Positions 6,550-14,584 of a stretch of 60,404 nucleotides of DNA are shown here, piece after piece. Under the pieces are notes generated by a model that saw nothing but the letters and a program-made list of their open reading frames with translations, searched no databases and was not told the DNA's origin. Position 1 is the first letter of the stretch, and the number at the start of each line of letters is the position of its first letter. The DNA is from a virus, in IMG/VR virus record IMGVR_UViG_3300045581_000993, positions 1 to 60,404 of that record. One strand, written 5' to 3'. The translations under genes and the position numbers were made by a program.

Positions 6550-7768
6550 TCAATAATACAGCTTTTTTATTAGTTTCTTTTTCCCACCTCTTTATTATAA
6601 CATCAACATAAGCTGGGGATAATTCCATCATATAACAATTACGCTTTGACCTCTCGCAGGCAATTAACGTAGTACCGCTACCGCCAAACGGATCGTAGAC
6701 ACTTTCACCTTGCGCAGAGTTATTAAGTATTGGCCGAAGCATGCATTCAAGCGGCTTTTGCGTGCCGTGACCTGTCGGTTCTTCACCATCACCTTTGCTA
6801 CCGTTATATCCTTCTATATCCCATACTGTTGTTTGATCGCACCTGCCCTGCCAATTATGCCTGACTTTCTGGCCTTTTCTTACCGCATACCATAAAGGTT
6901 CATGCTGGTTGTGATAATCACCACGACTAAGAACTGGTCTAGTTTTACTCCAAACAATCAGGTTAACTAAATCAAAGCCACAGTTTTCTATATTTTCGGC
7001 AAATTTATGAGTATACTTTGAACTATGCCAGATATAAGCTATATCACCAGTAAATAACGTATAAGCATCAGACCAGTCATATCTATCATCATTTAGTACC
7101 TTGCCTGTGTTTCTACCTCCTTTGCCTACTTCATTACGCCACTCAGGCTCATAATTGACCCCATAGGGCGGATCAGTTACCATTAAAATTGGCTTTGCTC
7201 CATCCATTAGTTTTTCAACATGCTGCGGGTTAGTACTATCACCGCACATTAAACGATGAGACCCAAGCATATAAATATCACCAAGCTTAGCAGTAGCTTC
7301 TTCTGGGACTTCTATTTCCTCTTCTTCCCCTATTTCTTCTAATATGGTTTTATCAAATATAGGCGCGAGCATTTCCTTATCCATGCCAAAAGATAATAGC
7401 TCCTCCATATCAAACCGCTCCGTTAGAACATCAAAGTCATATTCACCGAACGCTAGGTTATCTCTGATATTCAACCTGTCTATTTCCTCCGGCGTTAGTT
7501 TTCTACTGGGCATTAACACCTCAATTTCAGTCTCATCATCGTAACCTGCCATATATAAAGCCTTTTTACGCTGGTGGCCGCCGATAATGGTGTAATCGTT
7601 ATCTACTATTATTCTTTGATGATACCCGTCCTCCTTTATATGAGAAGCTAGTTTATCCAGCATTTCCTTGGTTATTTTTCTCGGGTTATTAGGATATTCT
7701 TTTAACTGCGATAACTTAATGCTCGCCTCCTGCCATGTGATAGTTTCATGATTACTCGAATGGTTCAT
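6524..7768 (-). CDS. ParB-domain/DNA methyltransferase fusion (N4/N6, beta class)
   Basis: Residues 15-75 are a ParB/Srx-like domain with PNNPRKI and GGHQRKKAL. A linker leads to a methyltransferase with DPPYG at 199-203 and FGGSGT at 361-366, the DPPY-before-FxGxG order of the beta class. Length (414 residues) and architecture match phage ParB-methyltransferase proteins. It would methylate an adenine or N4-cytosine in a specific site. It overlaps the TerS-like gene by 26 bases. With the C5 enzyme it makes two orphan methylases in this block, likely guarding against host restriction or marking DNA for packaging. Confidence 0.9.
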   Translation of the reverse strand: MNHSSNHETITWQEASIKLSQLKEYPNNPRKITKEMLDKLASHIKEDGYHQRIIVDNDYTIIGGHQRKKALYMAGYDDETEIEVLMPSRKLTPEEIDRLNIRDNLAFGEYDFDVLTERFDMEELLSFGMDKEMLAPIFDKTILEEIGEEEEIEVPEEATAKLGDIYMLGSHRLMCGDSTNPQHVEKLMDGAKPILMVTDPPYGVNYEPEWRNEVGKGGRNTGKVLNDDRYDWSDAYTLFTGDIAYIWHSSKYTHKFAENIENCGFDLVNLIVWSKTRPVLSRGDYHNQHEPLWYAVRKGQKVRHNWQGRCDQTTVWDIEGYNGSKGDGEEPTGHGTQKPLECMLRPILNNSAQGESVYDPFGGSGTTLIACERSKRNCYMMELSPAYVDVIIKRWEKETNKKAVLLNEEKNKIG

Positions 7769-7967
7769 TTTCTAGCTCCTTAATTAATATACTTACAATT
7801 AGCTCTCCGAAACTTTCCTCTTCTAATTCTCCAAACATTACTTCTAAATATTGCTTATTATCAATTCCCCACAAAAGCTTATCTTTAAACTCATTGCTAA
7901 TATGCCCCTTTAAATACTGATCTATAATGATCTCTTCACATCTTGCTTTAGCCATAGTACCTTTCAT
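7752..7967 (-). CDS. Hypothetical acidic 71-residue protein
   Basis: I do not recognise it. It is helical and strongly acidic in its C-terminal half (GELEEESFGELI). It overlaps both neighbours, by 17 bases with the methyltransferase gene and 20 with the ParB-like gene, so it is certainly part of the operon. The fifth residue is also Met and could be the start. Possibly it is a partner of one of the ParB-domain proteins. Confidence 0.5.
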   Translation of the reverse strand: MKGTMAKARCEEIIIDQYLKGHISNEFKDKLLWGIDNKQYLEVMFGELEEESFGELIVSILIKELENEPFE

Positions 7968-8907
7968 ATAATTTAGAAATTGTTTTATCTTTTTTAGCTT
8001 CCAGCTTAATTATGTGCTTACCTTGATTCACAGTTAATTCTAAATCCTCAACCGACTCCGATAATGCAGTTAAGTTTCGTGTTACTAGTTTCTTCTGTTT
8101 ATCTATATCAGAGACACAAGATAAGAAATTCTCTTTTTGTCCAAGATAGGTATTTAAAAGCATATGGCGAATTCCAGTTAAATCCCTACTCGTATTTAAA
8201 TCCTCTAACTCATTATAAATACCGCTAACGTATTTCTGAATAACGGCTACTCCGCTACCTTTTATTTTTAAATGAACTATCCGCTTATCTTCTTCGGATA
8301 GCTTTGCCTGCTTAATCTCGGTATAGACCTTGTTAATACTAGACTTACCTTCTGCAACTTTAGCTTTTTGTTCTTCTGTTCCATTGCGTTGGATAGCATC
8401 GTACTGGAATGCTGTGGTATGGCTTACTCCTGCTTTCTGAGCAATAATGTCTAGAGTCTTGCTATTTTCTGTCTCACTCCGTGGGGTTAGTGCTAACCCA
8501 TCGGTAGACTGGCTTATTTCTGCACTTTCTTCTTGCTTGGAAAATTGTTTTAAAGCGGATAATTGCCTCTCTCTTGCCTTCTCTGCTTCAAACCCCTTAA
8601 ACTTGTAGGCAAGTGCTAGCCTAGTTTCAGTAGGCAAATTCCTTCTGCTAAACTGGTTATTAATCATCCAGAGCTTTACATCCAGCTCAGTCTCTAGTTC
8701 CGTCTTTTCTATTATGTTGAAGCTTATGTTGTGCTTAATGCAGATAGCATATCTATGGTGTCCATCTATTATAGTATTATTCCATATTATTAATGGATTG
8801 AGACAACCATCATTAAGCAAACTCTGCTCTAACTTCTCTAACTCCTCACCCGATAACGGAGGAATAAGCCGTGCAAATTCTTCGTTAATAATAAAATCTG
8901 TATTCAT
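7948..8907 (-). CDS. ParB/KorB-like DNA-binding protein
   Basis: The protein has 319 residues. The N-terminal ParB-nuclease-like fold carries a conserved IIDGHHRY motif at about residues 46-53, followed by a KorB-type helix-turn-helix region (DIIAQKAGVSHTTAFQYDAI, about residues 158-177). The C-terminal third is coiled coil. It is a second ParB-domain protein in the same operon as the methyltransferase and not next to parA. It might be a transcription or replication regulator rather than the partition adaptor. Confidence 0.8.
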   Translation of the reverse strand: MNTDFIINEEFARLIPPLSGEELEKLEQSLLNDGCLNPLIIWNNTIIDGHHRYAICIKHNISFNIIEKTELETELDVKLWMINNQFSRRNLPTETRLALAYKFKGFEAEKARERQLSALKQFSKQEESAEISQSTDGLALTPRSETENSKTLDIIAQKAGVSHTTAFQYDAIQRNGTEEQKAKVAEGKSSINKVYTEIKQAKLSEEDKRIVHLKIKGSGVAVIQKYVSGIYNELEDLNTSRDLTGIRHMLLNTYLGQKENFLSCVSDIDKQKKLVTRNLTALSESVEDLELTVNQGKHIIKLEAKKDKTISKLYERYYG

Positions 8908-8938
8908 CGTGCTTGCCCTTCTTCTCTTGCTATTTCTA

Positions 8939-9811
8939 TTAGGCTACTCGTGCAAATTCTCCATGTAGTTTCTTTGCCGCCTTGCAGTATGCTTTATAGG
9001 CTTCTTCGGCGGTATCAAAAAGGCCTAGATGATAATGCTTTCTATTTTTGGAAATTTGAGCAATATACTTACCTGTTAATTTGTATGGAGTAACTCCTTT
9101 ATACCCAGAGGTATTATTTTTTGATTTTCGAGTAAAACATTGAACTTGGGAATTATTAGCTTCTCTTAAATTTTCTATTCGAGTATTCGAAGAGTTGCCG
9201 TCAATATAAGCAACGTATTCCGGTAAATATCCATGAAACATTAAAAATATTATTCGTGAGATGTAGTAGTTTTTACCTTTGTAACCAACTCTTCTATGAC
9301 TGCGTCCACTCACCATATGAATACTCCCAGCTAAACTTCCTTTTTTTACGTTGCCAATGTTTACCTTCCAATAAAGCTCTCCATCTCTATATTCAAACAA
9401 CCTTTTAACCTTAGCTTGCGTCAGTTCCGATTTAACTTTTTTGACTTCCTCTTCTACGGCTTGGAGTTTTACTGGTTTGGGTTTCGATGGAACTAACTTT
9501 TTATGTGGACGTGTTTCCCAATATTCTCTGAGTTCTTTTAGAGAAATACCCTTTTTTACTGGCAATGCTAACTGCGTAGCTATTTGCTCTTTACCCTTGT
9601 TTTGAAGACTGTTTATAGTTTGTTCTACCTCATAAATCTGATGCTCCAGATTAATCATACGAGTAAGATTGCGATCTGATATAGCTTTCGGCAATTTACT
9701 AACACTAGCTTCCAAGTCCTTAAGCCTTCTTTCTGTTACAAAACTTAAGCCCTCTGGATGAATACTAAAAAAGTCAGCTGCTCTTTTTATTCCTTTAAAA
9801 AATCTAATCAT
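8939..9811 (-). CDS. HNH-type endonuclease with C-terminal AP2 DNA-binding domain
   Basis: Residues 1-135 are a helical, charged region unlike a homing endonuclease. About 135-235 matches the phage HNH_3 pattern, including the DGNxxNxRIENLREA signature. Residues 236-290 are a canonical AP2 domain (SGYKGV through YHLGLFDTAEEAYKAY). In the usual HIDGN motif the His is replaced by Tyr (AYIDGN), so cleavage may be impaired or use another His. The N-terminal part suggests insertion into, or fusion with, an older phage gene. It overlaps the next gene by 8 bases. Confidence 0.8.
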   Translation of the reverse strand: MIRFFKGIKRAADFFSIHPEGLSFVTERRLKDLEASVSKLPKAISDRNLTRMINLEHQIYEVEQTINSLQNKGKEQIATQLALPVKKGISLKELREYWETRPHKKLVPSKPKPVKLQAVEEEVKKVKSELTQAKVKRLFEYRDGELYWKVNIGNVKKGSLAGSIHMVSGRSHRRVGYKGKNYYISRIIFLMFHGYLPEYVAYIDGNSSNTRIENLREANNSQVQCFTRKSKNNTSGYKGVTPYKLTGKYIAQISKNRKHYHLGLFDTAEEAYKAYCKAAKKLHGEFARVA

Positions 9812-10085
9812 ATCTAACCTCCTGTTTATCTAAAAACTCAAATATTAATTCTTCCAGCTTGCCGAACAAAACAAGGTCTTTTTTATTGGGAGTGCCTACA
9901 CATTTAATTTCAATTTTTAAAGTAGTCTCGTTAAATGATTCTTCAAAACGTACTCCTGATTTATGAAAAAAATATTTAGTAAATGCTAATCCTAAATGTT
10001 CTTTGCTTGCATTACATGGTAGTAATCTTTGATTTTTTTCCTTGGTTAAAAAATTTATAGAAGCAACATATTCAGGTCTATTCAT
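9804..10085 (-). CDS. Hypothetical 93-residue protein
   Basis: I do not recognise it. It is a mixed alpha/beta sequence with a basic N-terminal half and a hydrophobic strand pattern around LKIEIKCVG. It overlaps its neighbours by 8 bases on each side, within the early operon between HNH-AP2 and SSB-like genes. Confidence 0.55.
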   Translation of the reverse strand: MNRPEYVASINFLTKEKNQRLLPCNASKEHLGLAFTKYFFHKSGVRFEESFNETTLKIEIKCVGTPNKKDLVLFGKLEELIFEFLDKQEVRYD

Positions 10086-10428
10086 AGTTTTTATTCTTAT
10101 TTCTTTCCAAAAACTCTCTTCTTTTTTTACTCTCGTAATTATAAGCGGTTTGGTTAAAATGTTTTTCGGCTAAATTATCTGGCATATCGTTATAGAACAT
10201 TCTCAGTCCTTCTAAAGGCATTGCTTCAAGAGGGTGATATAATCTTCTACGTCCTTTAATATTATTTTTAACAACTAAATTATCTCTTAATTGTAATAAC
10301 TGTCCTCTTAGCTGACTTATTGTTAACATTATTTTTATTGTATCTTTTTTCTCAACAACCCTTTCTTCTATGGGTAAAATAGAATCCAAAGCAAAATCTA
10401 TTTCATATAACAAATCTTTTATTTCCAT
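10078..10428 (-). CDS. Hypothetical 116-residue helical protein
   Basis: The first 60 residues predict two helices with regular leucines, and the tail is rich in Lys, Arg and Tyr. It contains RRRLYHPLEAMPLEGLRMFY, which I cannot place. It lies immediately downstream of the SSB-like gene, so a replication-associated role is possible. Confidence 0.5.
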   Translation of the reverse strand: MEIKDLLYEIDFALDSILPIEERVVEKKDTIKIMLTISQLRGQLLQLRDNLVVKNNIKGRRRLYHPLEAMPLEGLRMFYNDMPDNLAEKHFNQTAYNYESKKRREFLERNKNKNYE

Positions 10429-10455
10429 ATTTCCTCTTTTATTTAAAACTACTTA

Positions 10456-10773
10456 TTACCCCTTGGAATGACCTAATAAATTCAAATAATTAACATTAAC
10501 TTCAATCGAACCTTTAGCTGTTCCATCTTTTGCAATGTAAGCATTCACTTTTGGATACCCTTTAACTAATATACTGCTTCCTTTTTTTACATACGATCTA
10601 ACAACCTTAGCTAGTCCTTCAGAACCTACTTGGCATTTAAACCATATTGTATCTCGATTAGCGTTTGTAATTGCTATCTGAAACGTTATGAAATCAGGAT
10701 ATTTCTCGGGACTTGGCATAATAGGGTCTGCTGCTACATAACCTATAATTTCTATTTCAGCACTTTCTCTCAT
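10456..10773 (-). CDS. ssb: Single-stranded DNA-binding protein (OB fold)
   Basis: The 105-residue product follows the SSB plan: IEIIGYVAADP, then a beta strand with FKCQVGSEGLAKVVRSYVKKGSSILVKG, and a final strand. It lacks the acidic C-terminal tip typical of host SSB. That tip appears instead on the neighbouring 194-residue protein, so the two may divide the job. It would coat single strands during phage or plasmid replication and recombination. Confidence 0.8.
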   Translation of the reverse strand: MRESAEIEIIGYVAADPIMPSPEKYPDFITFQIAITNANRDTIWFKCQVGSEGLAKVVRSYVKKGSSILVKGYPKVNAYIAKDGTAKGSIEVNVNYLNLLGHSKG

Positions 10774-10787
10774 GGATTTACCTTTTT

Positions 10788-11372
10788 TTAAAATGGGATT
10801 TCATCACCTACAAACTTTTCGTTTTTTTCCTGAGGCTTTGGCGCACTGTAATTAATCTTTACTTTTACCTTACTGTTCCTACTATCCATACACTCGGTAT
10901 ATTTAGGATGATCGGGCGTAATTATTGTTTTTATTTCATTCTTTGGATTCTGTCCCTTACCGTTGATGGTAATTTCAGCTACAAATTCAAGATTATCTAG
11001 ATCAGCAAAGCTTTTTATCTCTCTCTGCTTTACGGCATCGGAAGAATTGTCTTTGGGATGTATGCTATAAGCAGAGTTAAGAATGGCTTTAATCATGCTT
11101 CTACCGATTTCGCCGTATTTCTCATTATTGCTATGAAGACCGATATTGCTCCAGATTTTCCTATGCTCATACTGGCCACTTAGCACTACAAACTCACAGG
11201 CAAGATATACACTGCCCGTAGAATCGCTTTTAGTCGCATACCCATCGGGAAACTCTTTTGTAATATAACCTCCTTTTTTTATAAGCATTACTACTTTTGC
11301 TATGGTTCTATGAGGTATTAACGTGTAAAATTTCTGGTCTTCGGCATCGTTAAAATTATTCCATTTAGTCAT
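10788..11372 (-). CDS. Phage single-strand-binding/replication accessory protein with SSB-type tip
   Basis: The start is set at 11372 (MTKWNNF), where the frame overlaps the upstream stop by 8 bases. The upstream extension to 11411 looks non-coding. The protein resembles phage DUF669-type ssDNA-binding proteins: IPHRTIAKVVMLIKKGGY, then a VYLACEFVVLSGQYEHRKIW beta region. It ends in GDEIPF, like the acidic-hydrophobic tip by which SSB recruits replication proteins. The function is inferred from that tip, gene order and length. Confidence 0.7.
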   Translation of the reverse strand: MTKWNNFNDAEDQKFYTLIPHRTIAKVVMLIKKGGYITKEFPDGYATKSDSTGSVYLACEFVVLSGQYEHRKIWSNIGLHSNNEKYGEIGRSMIKAILNSAYSIHPKDNSSDAVKQREIKSFADLDNLEFVAEITINGKGQNPKNEIKTIITPDHPKYTECMDSRNSKVKVKINYSAPKPQEKNEKFVGDEIPF

Positions 11373-11667
11373 TTTCTTGCTCCTTAAATATAAATTTACG
11401 CAGTTGATCAATAGATGCTTCTATACTTTTATTTATTGATTTTTCGCACAACTCCTTATTATCGCTTTCTCTTAGAATAAAATCGTACATTTGACCTAAA
11501 GCAACATAAAGTACTGGTATAATAAGATCGCAAGACATATCACGATTAGATGTAATTATTCCTTTACTGGATAAAAGAACCGTATTCTTTAAATCGTATT
11601 CACTTGTTATTTTTTCTAAAATCCCTTGAATTTCTTCCCGCATTTTAAATACCTGTTTTTCATTCAT
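11365..11667 (-). CDS. Hypothetical 100-residue protein
   Basis: The sequence is helical, with a central beta-like TVLLSSKGII and three cysteines or polar residues that form no known motif. It overlaps both neighbours by 8 bases in the early operon, downstream of the initiator. No family recognised. Confidence 0.5.
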   Translation of the reverse strand: MNEKQVFKMREEIQGILEKITSEYDLKNTVLLSSKGIITSNRDMSCDLIIPVLYVALGQMYDFILRESDNKELCEKSINKSIEASIDQLRKFIFKEQEND

Positions 11668-11905
11668 TGTTTTGCTCCACTAGTTCTTTTAATTTGGATA
11701 TGTTGCTATCTATCTGTATTTTTAAATATTCTATAAACCAAGCACGTTTATAATGATCATTTTCCTTTCCCAAAAGAACGGAGGCAGTATGATGACCTAC
11801 ATAATCATCAACACTTACAAAAAGCTTATAATCCTCCATATCTTGCCTAATCTCTTCTCTTAAATTACGAATTGACGTGTATTTTCTAGCTTCTAGTTCA
11901 CTCAT
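11660..11905 (-). CDS. Hypothetical 81-residue charged helical protein
   Basis: The sequence is rich in Glu, Lys and Arg and predicted almost fully helical. The gene begins nine bases downstream of the large initiator gene. I do not recognise it; small partners of initiators (helicase loaders) occupy such positions, but there is no motif to support that. Confidence 0.5.
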   Translation of the reverse strand: MSELEARKYTSIRNLREEIRQDMEDYKLFVSVDDYVGHHTASVLLGKENDHYKRAWFIEYLKIQIDSNISKLKELVEQNNE

Positions 11906-11914
11906 TTACTCCTC

Positions 11915-13753
11915 CTATGCTTGACTTGCTTGTTTTTCTATTAAGGCCAACAATTCCATATCATTAAAATTATTAACAATTGCTTCTTCTCTTGCTGTTA
12001 ATTTCAGTCGACTACAATTTGTCACCGACTCGCTATCATAATCATTTACCGGCTTTTCTTCCCTAACCTCAATAAGCCTTCCGGTTGTATTTGACTTTTG
12101 TAACTCAGCTATTCTTATGTTCGATAACCAAGCTTTGTCCTCTAGTACCTTTTCGGCAGTTAAAACAATTGGTTGTTTTTCAAAATTTTTATATTCAGGA
12201 TGAACGTTTTTAGTGCGTAATTCTAAAGTCAAACCTGTCTTTAAAATAGCATTCTCAAGGTCTTCTAAACTTCCAGGCTCAATTATCCTTTCAATAAGAA
12301 ATGCTACCCCCTCTATGATAATTTTTTTAGGCGATTCCTCAGTAGTCGTTAATGACGGATTATTTAAGGCAGCAAACAAAGAATGATTTTTTATTACAGA
12401 TTTAAAATTAAGCCAATTAGACTTACTTACCGAATGTTCTAATTCGACAACTTCATCACTAGGTATCGGTTCATTTTGCAGGGGAGCGATTATCTGCATT
12501 GCTATCGTTACATCCTCGCCGTAAATGGAAACAATAGCTTTGCGGATTTTAGCTTTCTCAATATCGTTTAATTGCATTTCTTTAGTTTGAATACAGACCT
12601 TATGCGGTTCTGTTTCTACAAACTTGTAATCATCTTGTATCTCGCCTGATCTCTGTTCTCCAAAAGTACTCCACAGAGCTTTAGAGAGTAGCATTCTTCG
12701 GGTTGCTTGTTCGTCGGTAATAATTTCTTCAGGGTCTATTGGAACTACAGGATCAGTAATGCAGTCATTATCCAGTAAAGCTGCAAGTTCTTCTGTTTCG
12801 TTTTCTTCCCATTCATCAACAGCAGATTGCGTTGGCTCCGCAGGAAAGCCAAAAGCAAAATCTGCGAAACTGGATTTTTTTTCTTCTGTGTTTAAAGTTT
12901 TTATTTCGTCAGAATTTGTATGAGTCGGTTTGTTAATGTCATTATTTTTATCGGCACAATCAGTTATACAAGTTTTATCGCTAAAACCCCGCGCGTGCGT
13001 ATTATTAATATTATACGAATATAATCTCTCTATACTTGACGTATAGAGATTATATTCTCTTAGTATATTTGTATCATCACCGGCGATGATAGGGGTGTGA
13101 ACATTTGCGATTACACCCCCCTCTACCTCCAACCCTAGAGAATTAATAGCCTGTAAGGGCGTAGGGGTGTGAACAAGTTTAGTATGAGGGGTGTCCTTAT
13201 TTTGTTGGAGAGGGGTATGATCATTCGTGATGATAGGGGTGTGAACATTTATAGGGTTATCTTGTTTACACCCCCCTTTGTTTTCGTTGTGATATTTTGA
13301 TGATATATACTCATGATTTGTTGATGGCGTTAACTCCTCAATAAGCATCCTATCAAGTCCTATAGGATTGAAAAAATGAGGAGTTTGTTGCCAGATGTAA
13401 ATAATTAGTTGGTTATACAAAACTTTATGGCTTTCTTTGTTTGTATAAAAATCTCTACTTAATAACTCAAGTTCTTCTAATTTTACTATTTTTCTTCTAA
13501 TAGTATTCTCTGTAACTCCGTACTTTTCAGACAACTCTTTATAAGAGGCATATACTCCATACTTATATAATTTAGGGATTTTTACTATTTTGCTACTTGT
13601 ATGTATCTTCTTATGGTTATACCATGATCTAAACTCATCCCAGTATAAGTTAATAGCCAATGCGTCAGGATTACCTCTTGAATCCACAACAATTTTATAT
13701 AATTGCTGTTTATTGGTAAGAGTCAAAGTGGTTGTTTCTGTTGCCTTACTCAC
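11915..13753 (-). CDS. Replication initiator with winged helix, internal iterons and DnaA-N-like segment
   Basis: Translation starts at GTG (13753) after a GGAAGAAA ribosome-binding site. Residues 40-125 contain a winged helix (KELSEKYGVTENTIRRKIVKLEELELL). Residues 168-222 are a low-complexity stretch with repeated HTP. Around 350-420 a segment (LSKALWSTFGEQ and after) resembles the DnaA N-terminal domain, as in Rickettsia plasmid DnaA-like initiators. The DNA encoding the HTP repeats carries iteron-like sequences beside an AT-rich tract. A helix-turn-helix initiator with its origin inside its own gene recalls lambda O. The role in initiating replication is inferred from this architecture. 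Confidence 0.7.
   Translation of the reverse strand: MSKATETTTLTLTNKQQLYKIVVDSRGNPDALAINLYWDEFRSWYNHKKIHTSSKIVKIPKLYKYGVYASYKELSEKYGVTENTIRRKIVKLEELELLSRDFYTNKESHKVLYNQLIIYIWQQTPHFFNPIGLDRMLIEELTPSTNHEYISSKYHNENKGGCKQDNPINVHTPIITNDHTPLQQNKDTPHTKLVHTPTPLQAINSLGLEVEGGVIANVHTPIIAGDDTNILREYNLYTSSIERLYSYNINNTHARGFSDKTCITDCADKNNDINKPTHTNSDEIKTLNTEEKKSSFADFAFGFPAEPTQSAVDEWEENETEELAALLDNDCITDPVVPIDPEEIITDEQATRRMLLSKALWSTFGEQRSGEIQDDYKFVETEPHKVCIQTKEMQLNDIEKAKIRKAIVSIYGEDVTIAMQIIAPLQNEPIPSDEVVELEHSVSKSNWLNFKSVIKNHSLFAALNNPSLTTTEESPKKIIIEGVAFLIERIIEPGSLEDLENAILKTGLTLELRTKNVHPEYKNFEKQPIVLTAEKVLEDKAWLSNIRIAELQKSNTTGRLIEVREEKPVNDYDSESVTNCSRLKLTAREEAIVNNFNDMELLALIEKQASQA
13001..13080. other. AT-rich tract beside the iterons, candidate DNA-unwinding element
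   Basis: This stretch inside the initiator gene is far more AT-rich than its surroundings. It contains an imperfect inverted repeat in which AATCTCTCTATAC and GTATAGAGATT pair around TTGAC. It directly abuts the repeat cluster at 13085-13275, the expected arrangement for a replication origin. Confidence 0.45.
13085..13275. repeat. Iteron-like repeats (core AGGGGTGTGAACA) inside the initiator gene
   Basis: AGGGGTG or close variants begin at 13091, 13163, 13187, 13211 and 13235, and inverted ACACCCC lies near 13112 and 13268. A 22-base unit is identical at 13085-13106 and 13229-13250. On the protein level these encode the recurring HTP motif. The cluster is a candidate initiator-binding array. 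A purely protein-level repeat is the alternative explanation. Confidence 0.55.
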
Positions 13754-13898
13754 TTTCTTCCTCCTCTAAGATTAATTTTGTTAGCGTGTCCAGATCATCC
13801 CAGAAATTAAAGTACATAGGCATCCCCTCGTTCTCTTTTAAAATTCTACGTATACGAGATGCTATTGTTTTAATATCCTTCTGTCTTTGTGGAGTCAT
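13746..13898 (-). CDS. Small 50-residue protein upstream of the initiator
   Basis: The frame begins ATGACTCCACAAAG and ends in EEESE. It overlaps the GTG start of the initiator by 8 bases and the upstream small gene by 4 (ATGA), and codes a basic N-terminus and acidic C-terminus. The tight overlaps support it as real. No family recognised; translational coupling to the initiator is likely. Confidence 0.5.
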   Translation of the reverse strand: MTPQRQKDIKTIASRIRRILKENEGMPMYFNFWDDLDTLTKLILEEEESE

Positions 13899-14050
13899 AA
13901 GCTACCTTTGCTATTATTATTCCAGTTAATCCCCCGCCTTTGCCCATAAACCCGCAGAGCTTCCTTTATTACCTTAATACGTTTATGTTCGGCTTTGACG
14001 TCTAGCCATTCTTGGATTTTTTGTAGAAAGGAGGAAAGGAGGGGGGTCAT
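13895..14050 (-). CDS. Small 51-residue basic protein
   Basis: It starts at 14050 with GAGGAA about a dozen bases upstream and ends in an ATGA overlap with the next small gene. The middle is a basic helix (KAEHKRIKVIKEALRVYGQRRG). It is one of two tiny cistrons leading into the initiator gene. No family recognised. Confidence 0.5.
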   Translation of the reverse strand: MTPLLSSFLQKIQEWLDVKAEHKRIKVIKEALRVYGQRRGINWNNNSKGSL

Positions 14051-14053
14051 AGG

Positions 14054-14452
14054 TTATTCTAATTCCTCGTTTACAATAGTTAAATTAAAGCATCTGATAT
14101 AATCTTCAATTCCTTCAAAAAGAGAAATTTTCTGGCTAGATGTTAGTTCTCTAACCTTTAACTCCTTCAAAATTTCTATTTTTAGTGAATTAGATTTTCC
14201 TTTGTGCTTTTTTATATATCCTGTCTTGTCTAATTTTTTTAAATGTCTTCTGATAGTCTTTTCATCTATACCTAATTTTGTTTCCATAATTGGTATATTT
14301 ATTGGAATAAAATTTGTATTTTTTTCTTTTGGTAAGCTTTTTATAAAGTCCATTATTATTTTTGATGTTTTGTAACTTTTTGAAATATTTAAGATTTTAT
14401 TTATTTTTACAGTAATTTTTCGAGTCAATAAATCCTGGTTTATTTTAATCAT
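14054..14452 (-). CDS. Winged-helix DNA-binding protein, first gene of the leftward early operon
   Basis: I place the start at 14452 (MIKINQDLL); the open frame reaches 14533 but its upstream part looks non-coding. The 132-residue product has a helix-turn-helix (IPIMETKLGIDEKTIRRHLKKLDKTGYIKK) much like the winged helix of the large initiator. It may be the operon's regulator or a replication cofactor. It is transcribed away from the MFS gene. Confidence 0.6.
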   Translation of the reverse strand: MIKINQDLLTRKITVKINKILNISKSYKTSKIIMDFIKSLPKEKNTNFIPINIPIMETKLGIDEKTIRRHLKKLDKTGYIKKHKGKSNSLKIEILKELKVRELTSSQKISLFEGIEDYIRCFNLTIVNEELE

Positions 14453-14540
14453 TTTCACTATGAACGAATAATAATTGCAAGAATATAACACCCCTTTTAT
14501 TCTTACGAAATAGACAAGAAAAAATGTCCGCACTTAAAAT

Positions 14541-14555
14541 AATTTGTGCTATAAT
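14541..14555 (+). promoter_or_regulatory. Extended -10 promoter of the MFS gene
   Basis: TGCTATAAT (-10 at 14550-14555) lies 30 bases upstream of the GTG start at 14585. Unlike the virion-type promoters it has no ACGA box 27 bases upstream. No convincing -35. Confidence 0.5.
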
Positions 14556-14584
14556 CAAGACTTTAAATAATTAGATAAAAAATT

